Assembly: GCF_900101815.1 (NCBI RefSeq)
Contig: NZ_FNAO01000005.1
Coordinates: 372,001 to 436,000, forward strand
Source: Pricia antarctica
Lineage (GTDB): Bacteria > Bacteroidota > Bacteroidia > Flavobacteriales > Flavobacteriaceae
Direction of reading: 5' to 3'
Length of the DNA stretch: 64,000 nt
In this document: positions 1-8,921 of the stretch, in pieces
How the letters are laid out: every line of letters starts with the position of its first letter
How positions within the stretch are numbered: the stretch's first letter is position 1
The notes under the pieces: model-generated
What the model was told of the DNA's origin: nothing
The model's input: only the letters and a program-made list of their open reading frames with translations
The model's database searches: none
Made by a program: the position numbers and the translations under genes

Positions 1-349
1 GGTTCTTGTTTTCCATCAAAGCTTTTGTGGCAGCTGCGTGCTTTTCATAGAGCTGGATGGCCTCTTTGGTAGAAAGGTCGGGCTGTTCGGCAACGCCTTT
101 TTCCAATTGGATAAGGGCCATAATGGAATAGTTGATAATACCGATAAACTCCGAACGCTCGTCTTCATCCACTTTACGGACCTTGTTTTCCTGCAAACCT
201 CGTATGCGCTGTGCCTTGATAAAAATCTGATCGGTCAACGAAGGAAGTCTCAGAATACGCCAAGCGCTGCCGTAATCTCCCATCTTTTTTTGGAAGAGCT
301 CCCGACAAATCTCCATCATCGCATCGTATTGCCCGGAAGTATTTTGCAT
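1..349 (-). CDS. DUF1599 family protein (3' end outside window)
   Basis: A minus-strand reading frame starts at ATG 349-347 and stays open to the left edge, giving at least 116 residues (begins MQNTSGQYDAMMEICRELF). From recall it matches the small DUF1599 proteins that flavobacteria encode next to folP. Visible landmarks are the segment FQKKMGDYGSAWRILR at about residues 20-35 and RIRGLQENKVRKVDEDER near residues 48-65. The family's biochemical role is not established. It is divergent from folP, with about 95 bases between the two starts when folP is begun at its conserved N-terminus, so the two probably have back-to-back promoters. The C-terminus is not visible. Confidence 0.85.
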   Translation of the reverse strand, partial: MQNTSGQYDAMMEICRELFQKKMGDYGSAWRILRLPSLTDQIFIKAQRIRGLQENKVRKVDEDERSEFIGIINYSIMALIQLEKGVAEQPDLSTKEAIQLYEKHAAATKALMENKN

Positions 350-444
350 AAATGAATTTGGATTGCTTAAATTTCGTCCGTTTTCCCGAACCGGCCAAAG
401 TTCGTGTTTTAATGTTTGTTAATCAAGTCATGTCCAAATCATTT

Positions 445-1278
445 ATGACCATCAATTGCAAAGGCCACCTCATCGACCTGACCCATCCCAAGGTAATGGG
501 CGTTTTGAATATCACTCCGGATTCCTTTTATGATGGGGGGAAATACAAGGATGAAAAATCGATTTTGTCCCAAACCGAAAAGATGTTGAACGAGGGCGCT
601 ACTTTTATCGATGTGGGGGCCTACAGTTCACGGCCGGGCGCGGATTCCGTTTCAGAGGATGGCGAGTTGAACAGGATTCTTCCAATAGTCGGAATGCTGC
701 TCAAAGCATTTCCAGAAATCATTCTGTCCATAGACACCTATAGAAGCAAGGTGGCCGAAAAATGTCTAGAAGCCGGTGGGGCCTTGATCAACGATATCTC
801 CGCAGGAAAGCTGGACGAAAAAATGCTCGCAATCATCGCAAAGCACCAAGTACCTTATAGTATGATGCATATGCGGGGCACACCGAAAACCATGCAAAAG
901 CAGACCGAGTACGAAAATATTTTGGTCGATATCCTAAAGTATTTTTCCGAACGCATCGCACAAGCCAGAAAGCTCGGTATTATTGATATTATCGTCGATC
1001 CCGGATTCGGATTTGCCAAAACCCTGGAACAGAACTATGAACTGCTTTCAAAATTGGCCCTGTTTCAAAACGTGGACCTACCCATCTTGGTAGGACTCAG
1101 TAGAAAGTCGATGATTTATAATGTCTTGGATACGACCCCTGAAAACGCGCTGAACGGCACAACCGCCCTGAATATGGCTGCGCTCATGAAGGGGGCCACT
1201 ATTTTGCGGGTTCATGATGTCAAGGAAGCCATGGAATGTATTACACTTGCAGAACGATTGATAGAGATGCGATGGTAG
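445..1278 (+). CDS. folP: dihydropteroate synthase
   Basis: Condenses 6-hydroxymethyl-dihydropterin pyrophosphate with p-aminobenzoate to dihydropteroate in cytosolic folate synthesis. Pterin-binding TIM-barrel signatures are all present: GVLNITPDSF near residue 19, DVGAYSSRPGA near 56, a DPGFGFAK loop near 197 and GLSRKS near 230. The frame is open further upstream (ATGs at 352 and 430). I chose ATG 445 because it gives the usual 277-residue protein beginning MTINCKG and leaves room for a promoter against the divergent DUF1599 gene; 430 is the main alternative. cdaA follows in the same direction after about 115 bases. All expected catalytic motifs are intact. Confidence 0.95.
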   Translation: MTINCKGHLIDLTHPKVMGVLNITPDSFYDGGKYKDEKSILSQTEKMLNEGATFIDVGAYSSRPGADSVSEDGELNRILPIVGMLLKAFPEIILSIDTYRSKVAEKCLEAGGALINDISAGKLDEKMLAIIAKHQVPYSMMHMRGTPKTMQKQTEYENILVDILKYFSERIAQARKLGIIDIIVDPGFGFAKTLEQNYELLSKLALFQNVDLPILVGLSRKSMIYNVLDTTPENALNGTTALNMAALMKGATILRVHDVKEAMECITLAERLIEMRW

Positions 1279-1334
1279 GCAGTATTGAGTTACAGAGACA
1301 TAAAATCTTTTTGTTCTAAACCTATAAACTCCCC

Positions 1335-1356
1335 TGTGCTGAGCGCAGTCGAAGTA
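1335..1356 (+). repeat. Intergenic GCTGAGCGCAGTCGAAG repeat word
   Basis: The intergenic word GCTGAGCGCAGTCGAAG, with a small CTG-AGCG-CAG hairpin, is one I recall as a dispersed repeat in many flavobacterial genomes. Looser relatives in this window are TTTGACTTCGTTCAGG near 24728 and GACTACGCTCGGTACAGG near 56944. It lies between folP and cdaA, where it could act as a weak transcript-end or processing site. No function is shown by the sequence itself. Confidence 0.4.
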
Positions 1357-1392
1357 TAAACTTTTTCCTAAATTTACAAAAACCCCTACGGA

Positions 1393-2181
1393 TTGGATTT
1401 TCTTGATTTTCTTGAGTTTCGTATTACCGATGTCCTTGACATTATCTTGGTAGCCATTCTTCTATACTACATCTACAAATTGGTACGCGGTTCCGTCGCT
1501 ATCAATATATTTATCGGAATTGTCATCATTTGGGCCTTTTGGAAGCTTACCGAACTACTCGATATGGAGATGATCAGCAGCATGGTCGGCGGTTTTATGC
1601 AGGTCGGACTTATTGCCTTGATCATCGTGTTCCAGCAAGAGATCCGTAAGTTTCTTTTGATGGTCGGTTCTACCAATTTCGCCAACAAACGAAATTTTCT
1701 CAAGCACTTTAAATTTTTAAAAACCGAAAGCATCGGCACAAGTGTCAATGTCGACGCCATTATTTCGGCCTGTGAGAAAATGAGCATGACCAAGACCGGT
1801 GCTATTATCGTGATAGAACGAAACAATTCGCTGGATTTCGTAAAGTCTTCGGGAGATCAAATGTATATCGAGGTCAACCAACCGATTATTGAAAGTATTT
1901 TTTTCAAGAACAGTACCCTGCACGATGGGGCCGCCATCATCCAAAATAATTATATCGTAGCAACACGGGCTATTTTGCCCGTGTCGAACGAACGCAACAT
2001 TCCTCTTCGCTTTGGCCTTCGCCACAGGGCGGCGGTCGGCATCAGCGAAAAAACCGATGCACTGGTTCTGGTAGTTAGCGAAGAGACGGGAAATATCTCG
2101 TACATTAAAAATGGGGAATTTGTCGACTATGAGGGGCCGAAGGAACTGACTTCTATGTTGAAAGATGATTTAATAGATTAA
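1393..2181 (+). CDS. cdaA: diadenylate cyclase (c-di-AMP synthase)
   Basis: Makes the second messenger cyclic di-AMP from two ATP. The 262-residue protein has three hydrophobic N-terminal segments (about residues 12-30, 35-52 and 62-82) that anchor it in the inner membrane. A cytosolic DisA_N domain follows, with the catalytic DGA motif at 178-180 (STLHDGAAII) and RHR at 210-212 (GLRHRAAVGI). The start must be the TTG at 1393: there is no in-frame ATG before residue 58, and the sequence from TTG (MDFLDFLEF) is what the family shows. It follows folP in the same direction. Its stop overlaps by 4 bases the stop of the convergent ABC exporter gene. Confidence 0.95.
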   Translation: MDFLDFLEFRITDVLDIILVAILLYYIYKLVRGSVAINIFIGIVIIWAFWKLTELLDMEMISSMVGGFMQVGLIALIIVFQQEIRKFLLMVGSTNFANKRNFLKHFKFLKTESIGTSVNVDAIISACEKMSMTKTGAIIVIERNNSLDFVKSSGDQMYIEVNQPIIESIFFKNSTLHDGAAIIQNNYIVATRAILPVSNERNIPLRFGLRHRAAVGISEKTDALVLVVSEETGNISYIKNGEFVDYEGPKELTSMLKDDLID

Positions 2182-3947
2182 GCTACTTCCTCGGCCAAAA
2201 ATTGCGCCTCATAAAGATTACTGTAGTATCCGCCTTGTTTAAGCAGCTCTTTGTGCGTGCCGGTCTCTACGATTTTTCCGGCATCCATGACGATGATTCG
2301 GTCGGCTTTTTTGATGGTGGCCAGCCGGTGGGCGATGATGATGCTCGTGCGGCCTTCGGTGATTTTTTCCGTGGCGCGTTGAATCAACTGTTCGGAATAG
2401 GTATCCACTGAAGAAGTGGCTTCATCAAGCACTAAAATACTGGGATTGCTAACGTAGGCGCGTAAAAAAGCGATCAATTGGCGCTGTCCACTTGAAAGCA
2501 TGGAGCCCCTCTCCTTGACGTTGTATTGGTATCCACCGGGAAGACTGACGATGAATTCATCGACCAAAATCTCTTTGGCAGCGGTTTCAATACTTTCCAA
2601 ACTAATAGATGGGTCTTTAAGGGAAATATTGTTCGCAATGGTGTCGGCGAACAGAAAAACATCCTGTAATACCACGGCAATATGGGAACGTAAGGAGGTC
2701 AATTTAAAATCCTTGATATCGACCCCGTCTACTTCGATGCATCCGGAATTGATTTCGTAGAATCGGCTGAGCAAGTTGATAATCGTAGATTTTCCTGCAC
2801 CCGTGGCTCCTACTATGGCAACGGTCTCCCCAGCTTTTACCTCGAAAGAGATTCCGTGAAGGACTTCCTCATCCTCCAGATATCCGAAATGGACGTCCGT
2901 AAACTTGATATGGCCACGAACTTCTTCCTTATCTACGGTACCGACATCCTGTATATTACTATCGGTATCCAAAATACGGAATACCCGATTGGCCGCGACC
3001 ATACCCATTTGTAGGGTATTGAACTTATCGGCGATCTGCCGCAAGGGGCGGAAGAGCATGTCGATCAGCAGAATGAAGGCAAAAATGGTTCCGAAATCCT
3101 CCCGGGCCAAGTTGGAGACGTTCAGCAGACCGCCATACCAAACGATAAGCCCTACGGCAATGGAAGAAACGATTTCGGCAATAGGAAAAAAGATGGAGTT
3201 GTACCACACCGTTTTCAGCCAAGCGTTCTGGTGCTTTTCATTGATGGACCTAAATTTGTCGCTCTCGATTTTTTCACGGGTGAACAACTGTACGATTTTC
3301 ATGCCCGTGATACGCTCCTGTACAAAGGAATTCAGGTTGGAGACCTGTGCCCTGACCTCAGTAAAGGCAACTTTCATCGCCTTTTGGAACTGTCGGGTGG
3401 CATACATAATTATAGGAAGAAGCACGAACACGATCAAAGCCAATCTCCAATTCATGTAAAGCATTACGCCAGCGGCAACGAACATTTTGAGCAAATCGGC
3501 TACGATTTGAAAGAAGCCCTGACTGAAGATTTCTCCGATCCGCTGCATATCGGCCACGGCCCTAGTGACAAGCACCCCCAAGGACGAGTTGTCAAAATAC
3601 TTCATGCGAAAGCCCAACATGTGCTGAAAAAGGTTGACCCGAATATCTTTAATGACCGATTCGCCCAACCAATTGGCGTAGTAATTAAAGCCCAACTGAC
3701 TGACCACTTGGCCCAGAAGTACCCCGAGCATGGCCAAAGTCATGTATAGCAATTTATCGGCGTTGGCCTGCTTTATGGCATCGTCGATAATCTGCTGCAA
3801 GATAATGGGAGTCAGCACCGCAAAGACGGACAAAAGTATGGCGGCCAAGGCGACGCCATAGAATGTCAATCGATAAGGGCGTGTCTTTTCCAACAAGCGG
3901 TTGAAGAGTCGTAGATCGAATGCTTTTCCGGTATCCTTATTATCCAT
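2178..3947 (-). CDS. MsbA-like ABC exporter, fused TMD-NBD
   Basis: A 589-residue half-transporter with an N-terminal six-helix exporter domain (about residues 25-320) and a C-terminal nucleotide-binding domain (about 345-580). The NBD has Walker A GATGAGKST, signature LSSGQRQ, Walker B ILVLDEATS and switch histidine IIAHRL. It should act as a homodimer in the inner membrane. The substrate cannot be read from sequence; lipid or lipid-A precursors (MsbA) or drugs are the usual assignments for this family. The start overlaps the 3' end of truA (ATGGATAA), so the two are translationally coupled in one operon. It converges on cdaA with a 4-base overlap. Confidence 0.9.
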   Translation of the reverse strand: MDNKDTGKAFDLRLFNRLLEKTRPYRLTFYGVALAAILLSVFAVLTPIILQQIIDDAIKQANADKLLYMTLAMLGVLLGQVVSQLGFNYYANWLGESVIKDIRVNLFQHMLGFRMKYFDNSSLGVLVTRAVADMQRIGEIFSQGFFQIVADLLKMFVAAGVMLYMNWRLALIVFVLLPIIMYATRQFQKAMKVAFTEVRAQVSNLNSFVQERITGMKIVQLFTREKIESDKFRSINEKHQNAWLKTVWYNSIFFPIAEIVSSIAVGLIVWYGGLLNVSNLAREDFGTIFAFILLIDMLFRPLRQIADKFNTLQMGMVAANRVFRILDTDSNIQDVGTVDKEEVRGHIKFTDVHFGYLEDEEVLHGISFEVKAGETVAIVGATGAGKSTIINLLSRFYEINSGCIEVDGVDIKDFKLTSLRSHIAVVLQDVFLFADTIANNISLKDPSISLESIETAAKEILVDEFIVSLPGGYQYNVKERGSMLSSGQRQLIAFLRAYVSNPSILVLDEATSSVDTYSEQLIQRATEKITEGRTSIIIAHRLATIKKADRIIVMDAGKIVETGTHKELLKQGGYYSNLYEAQFLAEEVA

Positions 3948-4692
3948 GCTTTTCTAAAATCTCATCGGGGTATCGAACCGAGGTCAAATATAAGCCTTTT
4001 GCGGGTACTGATGTGCCTGCTTGCGACCGGTCCTTACTATTTATAATCCTTTTAACATCAACGACCGTGCGTTTGCCATGACCGACCTCCAACAAGGTGC
4101 CGACAATGGCCCGCACCATATTGCGTAAAAAGCGGTCGGCGGTTATAGTGAAGACCAGCTTGTCGCTTTTCACTTCCCAAACGGCCTTTTTAATGGTACA
4201 AAGATAGGTCTTGACATCGGTGTTCGACTTTGAAAAGCATTCGAAATCCTTATACTCAAATAGCACTGCTGCCCCTTCGTTCATTCGTTGTACATCCAAA
4301 GGATGTTTTATATAGTGGGCATGGTCGGAATAAAAGGGATTTTTTTCTTGAACTACCCAATATTCGTATGTTCGTTGAACGGCATCGAATCGGGCATGGG
4401 CATTATCAGATACTTCGAAGATCTGCCCGACCGCAATGGCTTCGGGAAGCAAAGCGTTCAAGCGGTACACCAGATTTGCCTGCTTTTTTATTGTTTCTGC
4501 TTCGAAATGGGCGAACATCTGTTTGGCATGTACCCCCGTATCGGTGCGCCCCGCCCCTACCGTTTCGATAGGCCTTCTTAAAAGTGTGGATAAAGCTTCA
4601 TCCAGCACCTGCTGCACCGTTATCGCATTGGGCTGTTTTTGCCAGCCATGGTAGAGTTTCCCGAAGTAGGAAAATTGGATGAAGTATCTCAA
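3940..4692 (-). CDS. truA: tRNA pseudouridine synthase A
   Basis: Isomerises uridines 38-40 of the tRNA anticodon arm. The 250-residue protein carries the family motif GAGRTDTGVHA with catalytic Asp51. The only workable start is TTG at 4692-4690: an in-frame TAA lies just upstream and the protein from TTG (MRYFIQFSYFGKLYHGWQ) is the conserved N-terminus. It is thus one of two TTG-started conserved genes in the first 5 kb. A TATCTTTG box sits about 27 bases upstream. It is the first gene of a truA-ABC exporter pair. Confidence 0.95.
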   Translation of the reverse strand: MRYFIQFSYFGKLYHGWQKQPNAITVQQVLDEALSTLLRRPIETVGAGRTDTGVHAKQMFAHFEAETIKKQANLVYRLNALLPEAIAVGQIFEVSDNAHARFDAVQRTYEYWVVQEKNPFYSDHAHYIKHPLDVQRMNEGAAVLFEYKDFECFSKSNTDVKTYLCTIKKAVWEVKSDKLVFTITADRFLRNMVRAIVGTLLEVGHGKRTVVDVKRIINSKDRSQAGTSVPAKGLYLTSVRYPDEILEKHG

Positions 4693-4718
4693 ATCGATTC
4701 TTTAGTTTTGTGGAAATG

Positions 4719-4726
4719 CAAAGATA
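4719..4726 (-). promoter_or_regulatory. Bacteroidota -7 box (TATCTTTG) for truA
   Basis: On the minus strand TATCTTTGC matches the Bacteroidota -7 consensus TAnnTTTG exactly. It lies 27 bases before the TTG start of truA, implying a short leader. No clear TTG -33 element was found at the expected spacing. Confidence 0.5.
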
Positions 4727-4740
4727 CTGAAGATTGGTTG

Positions 4741-4770
4741 GATGCTCGATGCCCGATGCTCGATGTTTGA
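4741..4770. repeat. Short direct repeats of GATGCTCGATG
   Basis: The words GATGCTCGATG and CGATGCTCGATG follow one another within 30 bases in the space between truA and the phosphoesterase gene. No coding potential or clear secondary structure is associated. Confidence 0.4.
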
Positions 4771-4852
4771 ATTGGAATAAAGGATTTTACGGACATCGTG
4801 CCAATGGTACAATTTATTAGCCACTCCTTAACTTATAACTCATATTTAAAGA

Positions 4853-5353
4853 ATGACCCGAATCTTACTCCTCTCCGATACCCACTCCCACATGGACGAA
4901 AATATCCTCAAATATGTCCGTCAAGCGGATGAGATATGGCATGCGGGCGATATCGGAAGCTTGGCCGTGACCGATGTCCTTCAAAAAATAAAGCCGGTCC
5001 GAGCCGTTTATGGAAATATTGATAATAAGGACATTCAAATGGAATTTCCTCTGAACAACCGATTCAAATGCGAGGAGGTCGATGTTCTGATGACTCATAT
5101 CGGAGGCTATCCTCCAAAATACAATTCCCGTGCAAAAGACTTGATCGGAGAAAATACGCCTAAACTTTTTATATGCGGCCATTCCCATATTCTTAAGGTG
5201 ATGTGGGACAAAAAACTAGGCGTCTTGCACATGAATCCCGGTGCCTGTGGCAAGCATGGTTTTCACCAAGTTCGGACCATGTTGCGTTTCGTTATCGATG
5301 GGAAGGAGATCAAAGATCTGGAGATTGTAGAACTCGGAAAGCGGGGCGGGTGA
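4853..5353 (+). CDS. YfcE/MJ0936-type metallophosphoesterase
   Basis: A 166-residue calcineurin-like phosphoesterase of the small single-domain class. The two-metal ligands are all visible: D9 and H11 (SDTHS), D33 (HAGDIG), N55 (YGNID), H82 (THIGG) and the GHSH pair H110/H112. Such enzymes hydrolyse phosphodiesters in vitro; the natural substrate is unknown. It is cytosolic, with no signal peptide. It is divergent from truA and appears to be monocistronic. Confidence 0.9.
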   Translation: MTRILLLSDTHSHMDENILKYVRQADEIWHAGDIGSLAVTDVLQKIKPVRAVYGNIDNKDIQMEFPLNNRFKCEEVDVLMTHIGGYPPKYNSRAKDLIGENTPKLFICGHSHILKVMWDKKLGVLHMNPGACGKHGFHQVRTMLRFVIDGKEIKDLEIVELGKRGG

Positions 5354-5422
5354 GACACCATATGAAAGGAAGGGAACAAAAAAATACCAAAAAGAACTGC
5401 CCTATAGCAGGTTATATTGGTG

Positions 5423-5551
5423 TTAGTTGAACACATAGCCTAATAACCAATACAGCACAATGAATGCAATCAGGGCAAAACAGCCACATTTTCCACCGCT
5501 TAACTTTTTAGCGCCCCAGCCGGCCAATAAGGCTCGTAGTATTTTTTTCAT
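5423..5551 (-). CDS. small membrane protein, 42 aa
   Basis: A 42-codon minus-strand ORF that is easily overlooked. It begins MKKILRALLAGWG and ends in one hydrophobic segment followed by YVFN and a stop. The N-terminal half is basic (KKLSGGK), the centre has GKCGCFAL with two cysteines, and the last ~18 residues form one membrane helix (LIAFIVLYWLLGYVF). An AT-rich leader with GAGAAA precedes the ATG. The composition is what one expects of a genuine small inner-membrane protein, and I recall similar GG-K-GC-led peptides in other flavobacteria, but no function is known. Support is compositional only. Confidence 0.55.
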   Translation of the reverse strand: MKKILRALLAGWGAKKLSGGKCGCFALIAFIVLYWLLGYVFN

Positions 5552-5574
5552 TTTCTCAATTTAAAGTTTAATTC

Positions 5575-5650
5575 AGTGTGGTGTTACCCCTGTTTAGGCG
5601 GCCCAAGCCTTGTTCTTTTTCACTTGGTTTTTCACTAAAACGATATCGGA
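5575..5650 (+). repeat. degenerate copy of the dispersed element at 26907
   Basis: The stretch starting AGTGTGGTGTTA shares a 21-base identical block (5603-5623, beginning CCAAGCCTTG and ending TTTTTCAC) with the MITE-like element at 26907-27053. It shares a recognisable left terminus and a weaker internal match (CTAAAACGATATCGG against TTTAAAAATGACTCCG). No right terminus could be found, so this copy looks truncated or decayed. It sits between the 42-aa gene and the 3' end of the SDR gene. Confidence 0.55.
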
Positions 5651-5679
5651 TGATATTACCTATGTCGAATGCCCAAAAA

Positions 5680-6498
5680 CTAACCATTAGTCGTAAAACC
5701 GGGATAGCAAGTCATTCCCCCATCCACAAAAATCGTAGTGCCGTTAATGTATTCGGACTCGTCTGATGCTAGCCAACTGGCCACGCTACCGATATCTTCG
5801 GGCACCCCGATGCGCTTGTACGGAATTAATTTCAACATGTCCTCGGCACCTTCCTTGGTACTCCACACCTCTTTATTGATATCTGTTTTTACCGCACCGG
5901 GAGCAATACTGTTGCAGCGTATTTTTTGTGATCCGTACTCCTGACAAATACTTTGCATCAACATGGTCAAGGCGCCTTTGGTCGCCGCATAGTTGGCATG
6001 GCCCGCCCACGGAATCACCTCATGCACCGAACTCATGTGGATAATTTTACCCAATGATTTGGATATCTCTTTGCGCATCCCCCTTTTCAAGAATTCCCTG
6101 ATGGATTCACGGGCGCACAAAAACTGTCCCGTTAAGTTCACATCCAACACCTTCTGCCAGGCATCTAGCGGCATTTCATGCAGAGGGTGGTCGATTTGAA
6201 TACCAGCGTTGGCGACACATACATCCACGGTGCCAAAATGGGATATGGTCTTTTTGAACATGGCCTCTACATCATCCTCCTTGCTGACATCGCATTTAAA
6301 AACGATCGCCTCGCCACAATCGGAATGTTTGGATATCCAATCGGCGACTTCCTCAGCTTCGGCCGCACCGCTATGATAATTGACAACTATGTTTGCACCC
6401 TCCGTGCCCATCGCCTTGGCCACTGCCTTCCCGATACCTGAACTGGCACCTGTTATGATACAGGTCTGATTTTCTAGTCGTTTATTCGGTTTCTGCAT
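5680..6498 (-). CDS. SDR family oxidoreductase (glucose 1-dehydrogenase-like)
   Basis: A 272-residue classical short-chain dehydrogenase. It shows TGASSGIG at residues 16-23 (NAD(P) binding), NAG at 97-99, the catalytic serine in HMSSVHE near 156, Tyr170 and Lys174 (NYAATK). Overall length and the C-terminal GTTIFVDGGMT resemble the glucose 1-dehydrogenase group, which oxidises sugars or other secondary alcohols, but substrate cannot be fixed from sequence. It appears monocistronic, with an AT-rich region upstream. Confidence 0.85.
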   Translation of the reverse strand: MQKPNKRLENQTCIITGASSGIGKAVAKAMGTEGANIVVNYHSGAAEAEEVADWISKHSDCGEAIVFKCDVSKEDDVEAMFKKTISHFGTVDVCVANAGIQIDHPLHEMPLDAWQKVLDVNLTGQFLCARESIREFLKRGMRKEISKSLGKIIHMSSVHEVIPWAGHANYAATKGALTMLMQSICQEYGSQKIRCNSIAPGAVKTDINKEVWSTKEGAEDMLKLIPYKRIGVPEDIGSVASWLASDESEYINGTTIFVDGGMTCYPGFTTNG

Positions 6499-6602
6499 GT
6501 TTCCTGTTTCCTATTTTTTATTTCCTATTCCATAAATGTATATAAAAAAATCATCCTATAGCTGGAATATCCGTTTGGAACAAAATTTTCGGCAAATGCA
6601 TT

Positions 6603-6633
6603 CAAAAAAGGCCCGGGAAACTACCCCCGGGCC
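6603..6633 (-). terminator. Rho-independent terminator of the DUF4293 gene
   Basis: Stem GGCCCGGG (6610-6617) pairs with CCCGGGCC (6626-6633) around an 8-base loop. Read on the minus strand it is followed by CTTTTTT. It lies 34 bases past the DUF4293 stop codon. Confidence 0.85.
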
Positions 6634-6666
6634 ATACACACTAATACTACTAAGTAGATGTTGGTC

Positions 6667-7077
6667 TTATCGTAGACGATCCACAGATTTCACGAGATCT
6701 TCATCCTTCTTGATGGCCCTATTGGCAAGAACCAACAAAACGATAGAAATAATAGGAATCAGCATCCCAATACCCTTCTCCGAGACCGTGGTCTCTCCAG
6801 ATAGATTTAGCGATCGGTAAACGAAAAATCCCAATAAAAAAAGATTCAATATGAGGTTCAGCCTGTTCAGCACAAACTGATTTTTTCTTTTCTTGTAAAT
6901 AACTATGGCGATTAAGGCCAAAAATGCCGATAAATAAAAAGCACCTGAAACCAAAATATCGTTCTTTGCAAAGATAGCGGTTCCGTCGGCATCGGACCAT
7001 AGGTTTACCCAAAACGGCAGTATACCCGAGATGAGCATCACGAAAAACAAATAAACGGTCTGAATTCTTTGGATCAT
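6667..7077 (-). CDS. DUF4293 family membrane protein
   Basis: A 136-residue protein with four predicted membrane helices (about residues 6-24, 42-62, 72-90 and 102-120). It begins MIQRIQTVYLFF, the typical opening of the Bacteroidota-specific DUF4293 family. The family is of unknown function. It lies divergently from rho, an arrangement I recall as conserved in flavobacteria. A perfect TATTTTTG box lies 24 bases upstream and a strong terminator directly downstream, so it is a single-gene transcript. Confidence 0.88.
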   Translation of the reverse strand: MIQRIQTVYLFFVMLISGILPFWVNLWSDADGTAIFAKNDILVSGAFYLSAFLALIAIVIYKKRKNQFVLNRLNLILNLFLLGFFVYRSLNLSGETTVSEKGIGMLIPIISIVLLVLANRAIKKDEDLVKSVDRLR

Positions 7078-7100
7078 GGAACGAATTAGGTTACGACGGA

Positions 7101-7108
7101 CAAAAATA
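7101..7108 (-). promoter_or_regulatory. -7 box (TATTTTTG) for DUF4293 gene
   Basis: Exact TAnnTTTG match on the minus strand, 24 bases before the ATG of the DUF4293 gene. No clear -33 TTG was seen; a T-rich stretch occupies that position. Confidence 0.45.
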
Positions 7109-7271
7109 CAGGCTTTTTGAAAAAAAACGTCGAGGTATTGAAAATAATTTGTAATATTGTAACGTTATAGGTTACAACACTTACCTCAACGGAAATCTTT
7201 CCTGCATAACATCCAATCGAATATTCACTTCTTGTTATTCTTATTTAGACACTTAATTTATATCATACTTA

Positions 7272-8921
7272 ATGTTTGAAATTTCAGATTTAAAAGCAAA
7301 AAAGCTGCCTGAGCTTCAGGAAATAGCTAAGACCCTTAATGTTCCCAAATACAGGACCCAGAAAAAATTGGACCTGGTCTACCAGATTCTAGACCTACAG
7401 GCGTCTAATCCAAAAATCACCTCGGAAGTCGCTTCTGCGGATAATACCGAGAAAGCGAATCAGCCGAAACCGAAGCCGAAACCTAAACCACGGGCACCGA
7501 AGGCAAAAACAACTAAGGAAGATACCGACAAAAGTTCGTCCAATGCTTCCCCGAAGCCTTCCTCTAAGGATTCTAGGGATGCAAAAGACTCCAAGAATTC
7601 GGATACGGCAACAAAGGAAATCAAAAAGCCAAGACCGCGTCCACAGAATGCAAAGGCCCCTTCGGCCAAGAAAGATCAAAAAGACAACTCGAACCACAAG
7701 AGCCAGAACACCCCTAATAAAAATCCGCGGCATCAGAAAAGCAGTTACGATAAAAGTAACTACGATAAAGATCTGAAGAACCGTTATAAAGCGCCGGAAT
7801 TCGAATTCGACAGTATTATTGAAAGCGAAGGGGTTCTTGATATTATGCAAGACGGCTACGGCTTTTTACGTTCTTCGGATTATAACTACCTCTCATCGCC
7901 CGATGACATTTACGTATCGCAGTCGCAGATTCGTTTGTTCGGCTTGAAGACCGGGGATACGGTTTTGGGTAATGTTCGCCCGCCGAAAGAAGGCGAGAAA
8001 TATTTTCCGCTTATCAAGGTCAATAAGATCAACGGAATCGACCCACAAATTGTGCGCGATCGCGTTTCCTTTGAGCATTTGACCCCGTTGTTTCCACAAC
8101 AAAAATTTAATCTTGCCGATCGTCAAAGCAATATTTCCACACGGATTATAGATTTGTTCTCCCCCATTGGAAAAGGCCAAAGGGGCATGATCGTTTCCCA
8201 ACCAAAAACGGGAAAGACCATGCTGTTGAAAGCCATTGCCAATGCCATCGCGGCCAATCACCCCGAGGTGTTCCAGATTATATTATTGATCGATGAACGC
8301 CCGGAGGAGGTTACCGATATGCAGCGAAACGTACGTGGTGAAGTGGTCGCCTCTACCTTCGACAAGGAAGCTACCGAACATGTGCGCGTGGCCAATATCG
8401 TTTTAGAGAAGGCCAAGCGATTGGTGGAATGTGGCCACGATGTGGTCATTCTATTAGATTCCATCACCCGTTTGGCGAGAGCATATAACACGGTACAGCC
8501 CGCTTCCGGAAAAGTATTGAGCGGTGGTGTGGACGCCAATGCCCTGCACAAACCGAAACGTTTCTTCGGAGCTGCCCGGAATATCGAGGGTGGCGGTTCA
8601 CTGACCATCATAGCTACGGCATTGACCGATACCGGCTCAAAAATGGACGAAGTTATTTTTGAGGAATTCAAGGGAACTGGCAATATGGAACTTCAACTCG
8701 ACCGTAAGATCTCGAATCGAAGAATTTTCCCTGCCATCGACCTTACTTCTTCAAGTACACGAAGAGACGACCTTTTGTTGGATGACAATACTATTCAGCG
8801 CATGTGGATCCTTCGCAAATACTTGGCGGATATGAATCCGGTAGAAGCGATGGAATTCATTGAACAACGCATTAAACAGACCAAGAATAACGAGGAGTTC
8901 TTGTTGACGATGAACCAATAG
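7272..8921 (+). CDS. rho: transcription termination factor Rho
   Basis: ATP-dependent hexameric RNA helicase that ends transcripts. In 549 residues it shows an N-terminal Rho_N/SAP-like segment (1-50) and a low-complexity, strongly basic K/P/S/N/D-rich insertion (about 55-165). The RNA-binding cold-shock-like domain follows (starting near [15 protein letters not shown]), then the RecA-type motor. The P-loop is SQPKTGKT near 309-316, Walker B is [16 protein letters not shown], and the C-terminal RRIFPAIDL region is typical. The insertion is characteristic of Bacteroidota Rho proteins and makes it about 130 residues longer than E. coli Rho. The leader of ~190 bases upstream could hold autoregulation, but no structure was identified. 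A good intrinsic terminator follows. Confidence 0.97.
   Translation: MFEISDLKAKKLPELQEIAKTLNVPKYRTQKKLDLVYQILDLQASNPKITSEVASADNTEKANQPKPKPKPKPRAPKAKTTKEDTDKSSSNASPKPSSKDSRDAKDSKNSDTATKEIKKPRPRPQNAKAPSAKKDQKDNSNHKSQNTPNKNPRHQKSSYDKSNYDKDLKNRYKAPEFEFDSIIESEGVLDIMQDGYGFLRSSDYNYLSSPDDIYVSQSQIRLFGLKTGDTVLGNVRPPKEGEKYFPLIKVNKINGIDPQIVRDRVSFEHLTPLFPQQKFNLADRQSNISTRIIDLFSPIGKGQRGMIVSQPKTGKTMLLKAIANAIAANHPEVFQIILLIDERPEEVTDMQRNVRGEVVASTFDKEATEHVRVANIVLEKAKRLVECGHDVVILLDSITRLARAYNTVQPASGKVLSGGVDANALHKPKRFFGAARNIEGGGSLTIIATALTDTGSKMDEVIFEEFKGTGNMELQLDRKISNRRIFPAIDLTSSSTRRDDLLLDDNTIQRMWILRKYLADMNPVEAMEFIEQRIKQTKNNEEFLLTMNQ

Noticed and set aside
174-398. 74-codon minus-strand ORF at the left edge
   Set aside because: Another minus-strand frame from ATG 349 reads through to the edge and matches DUF1599; this one is its out-of-frame shadow.
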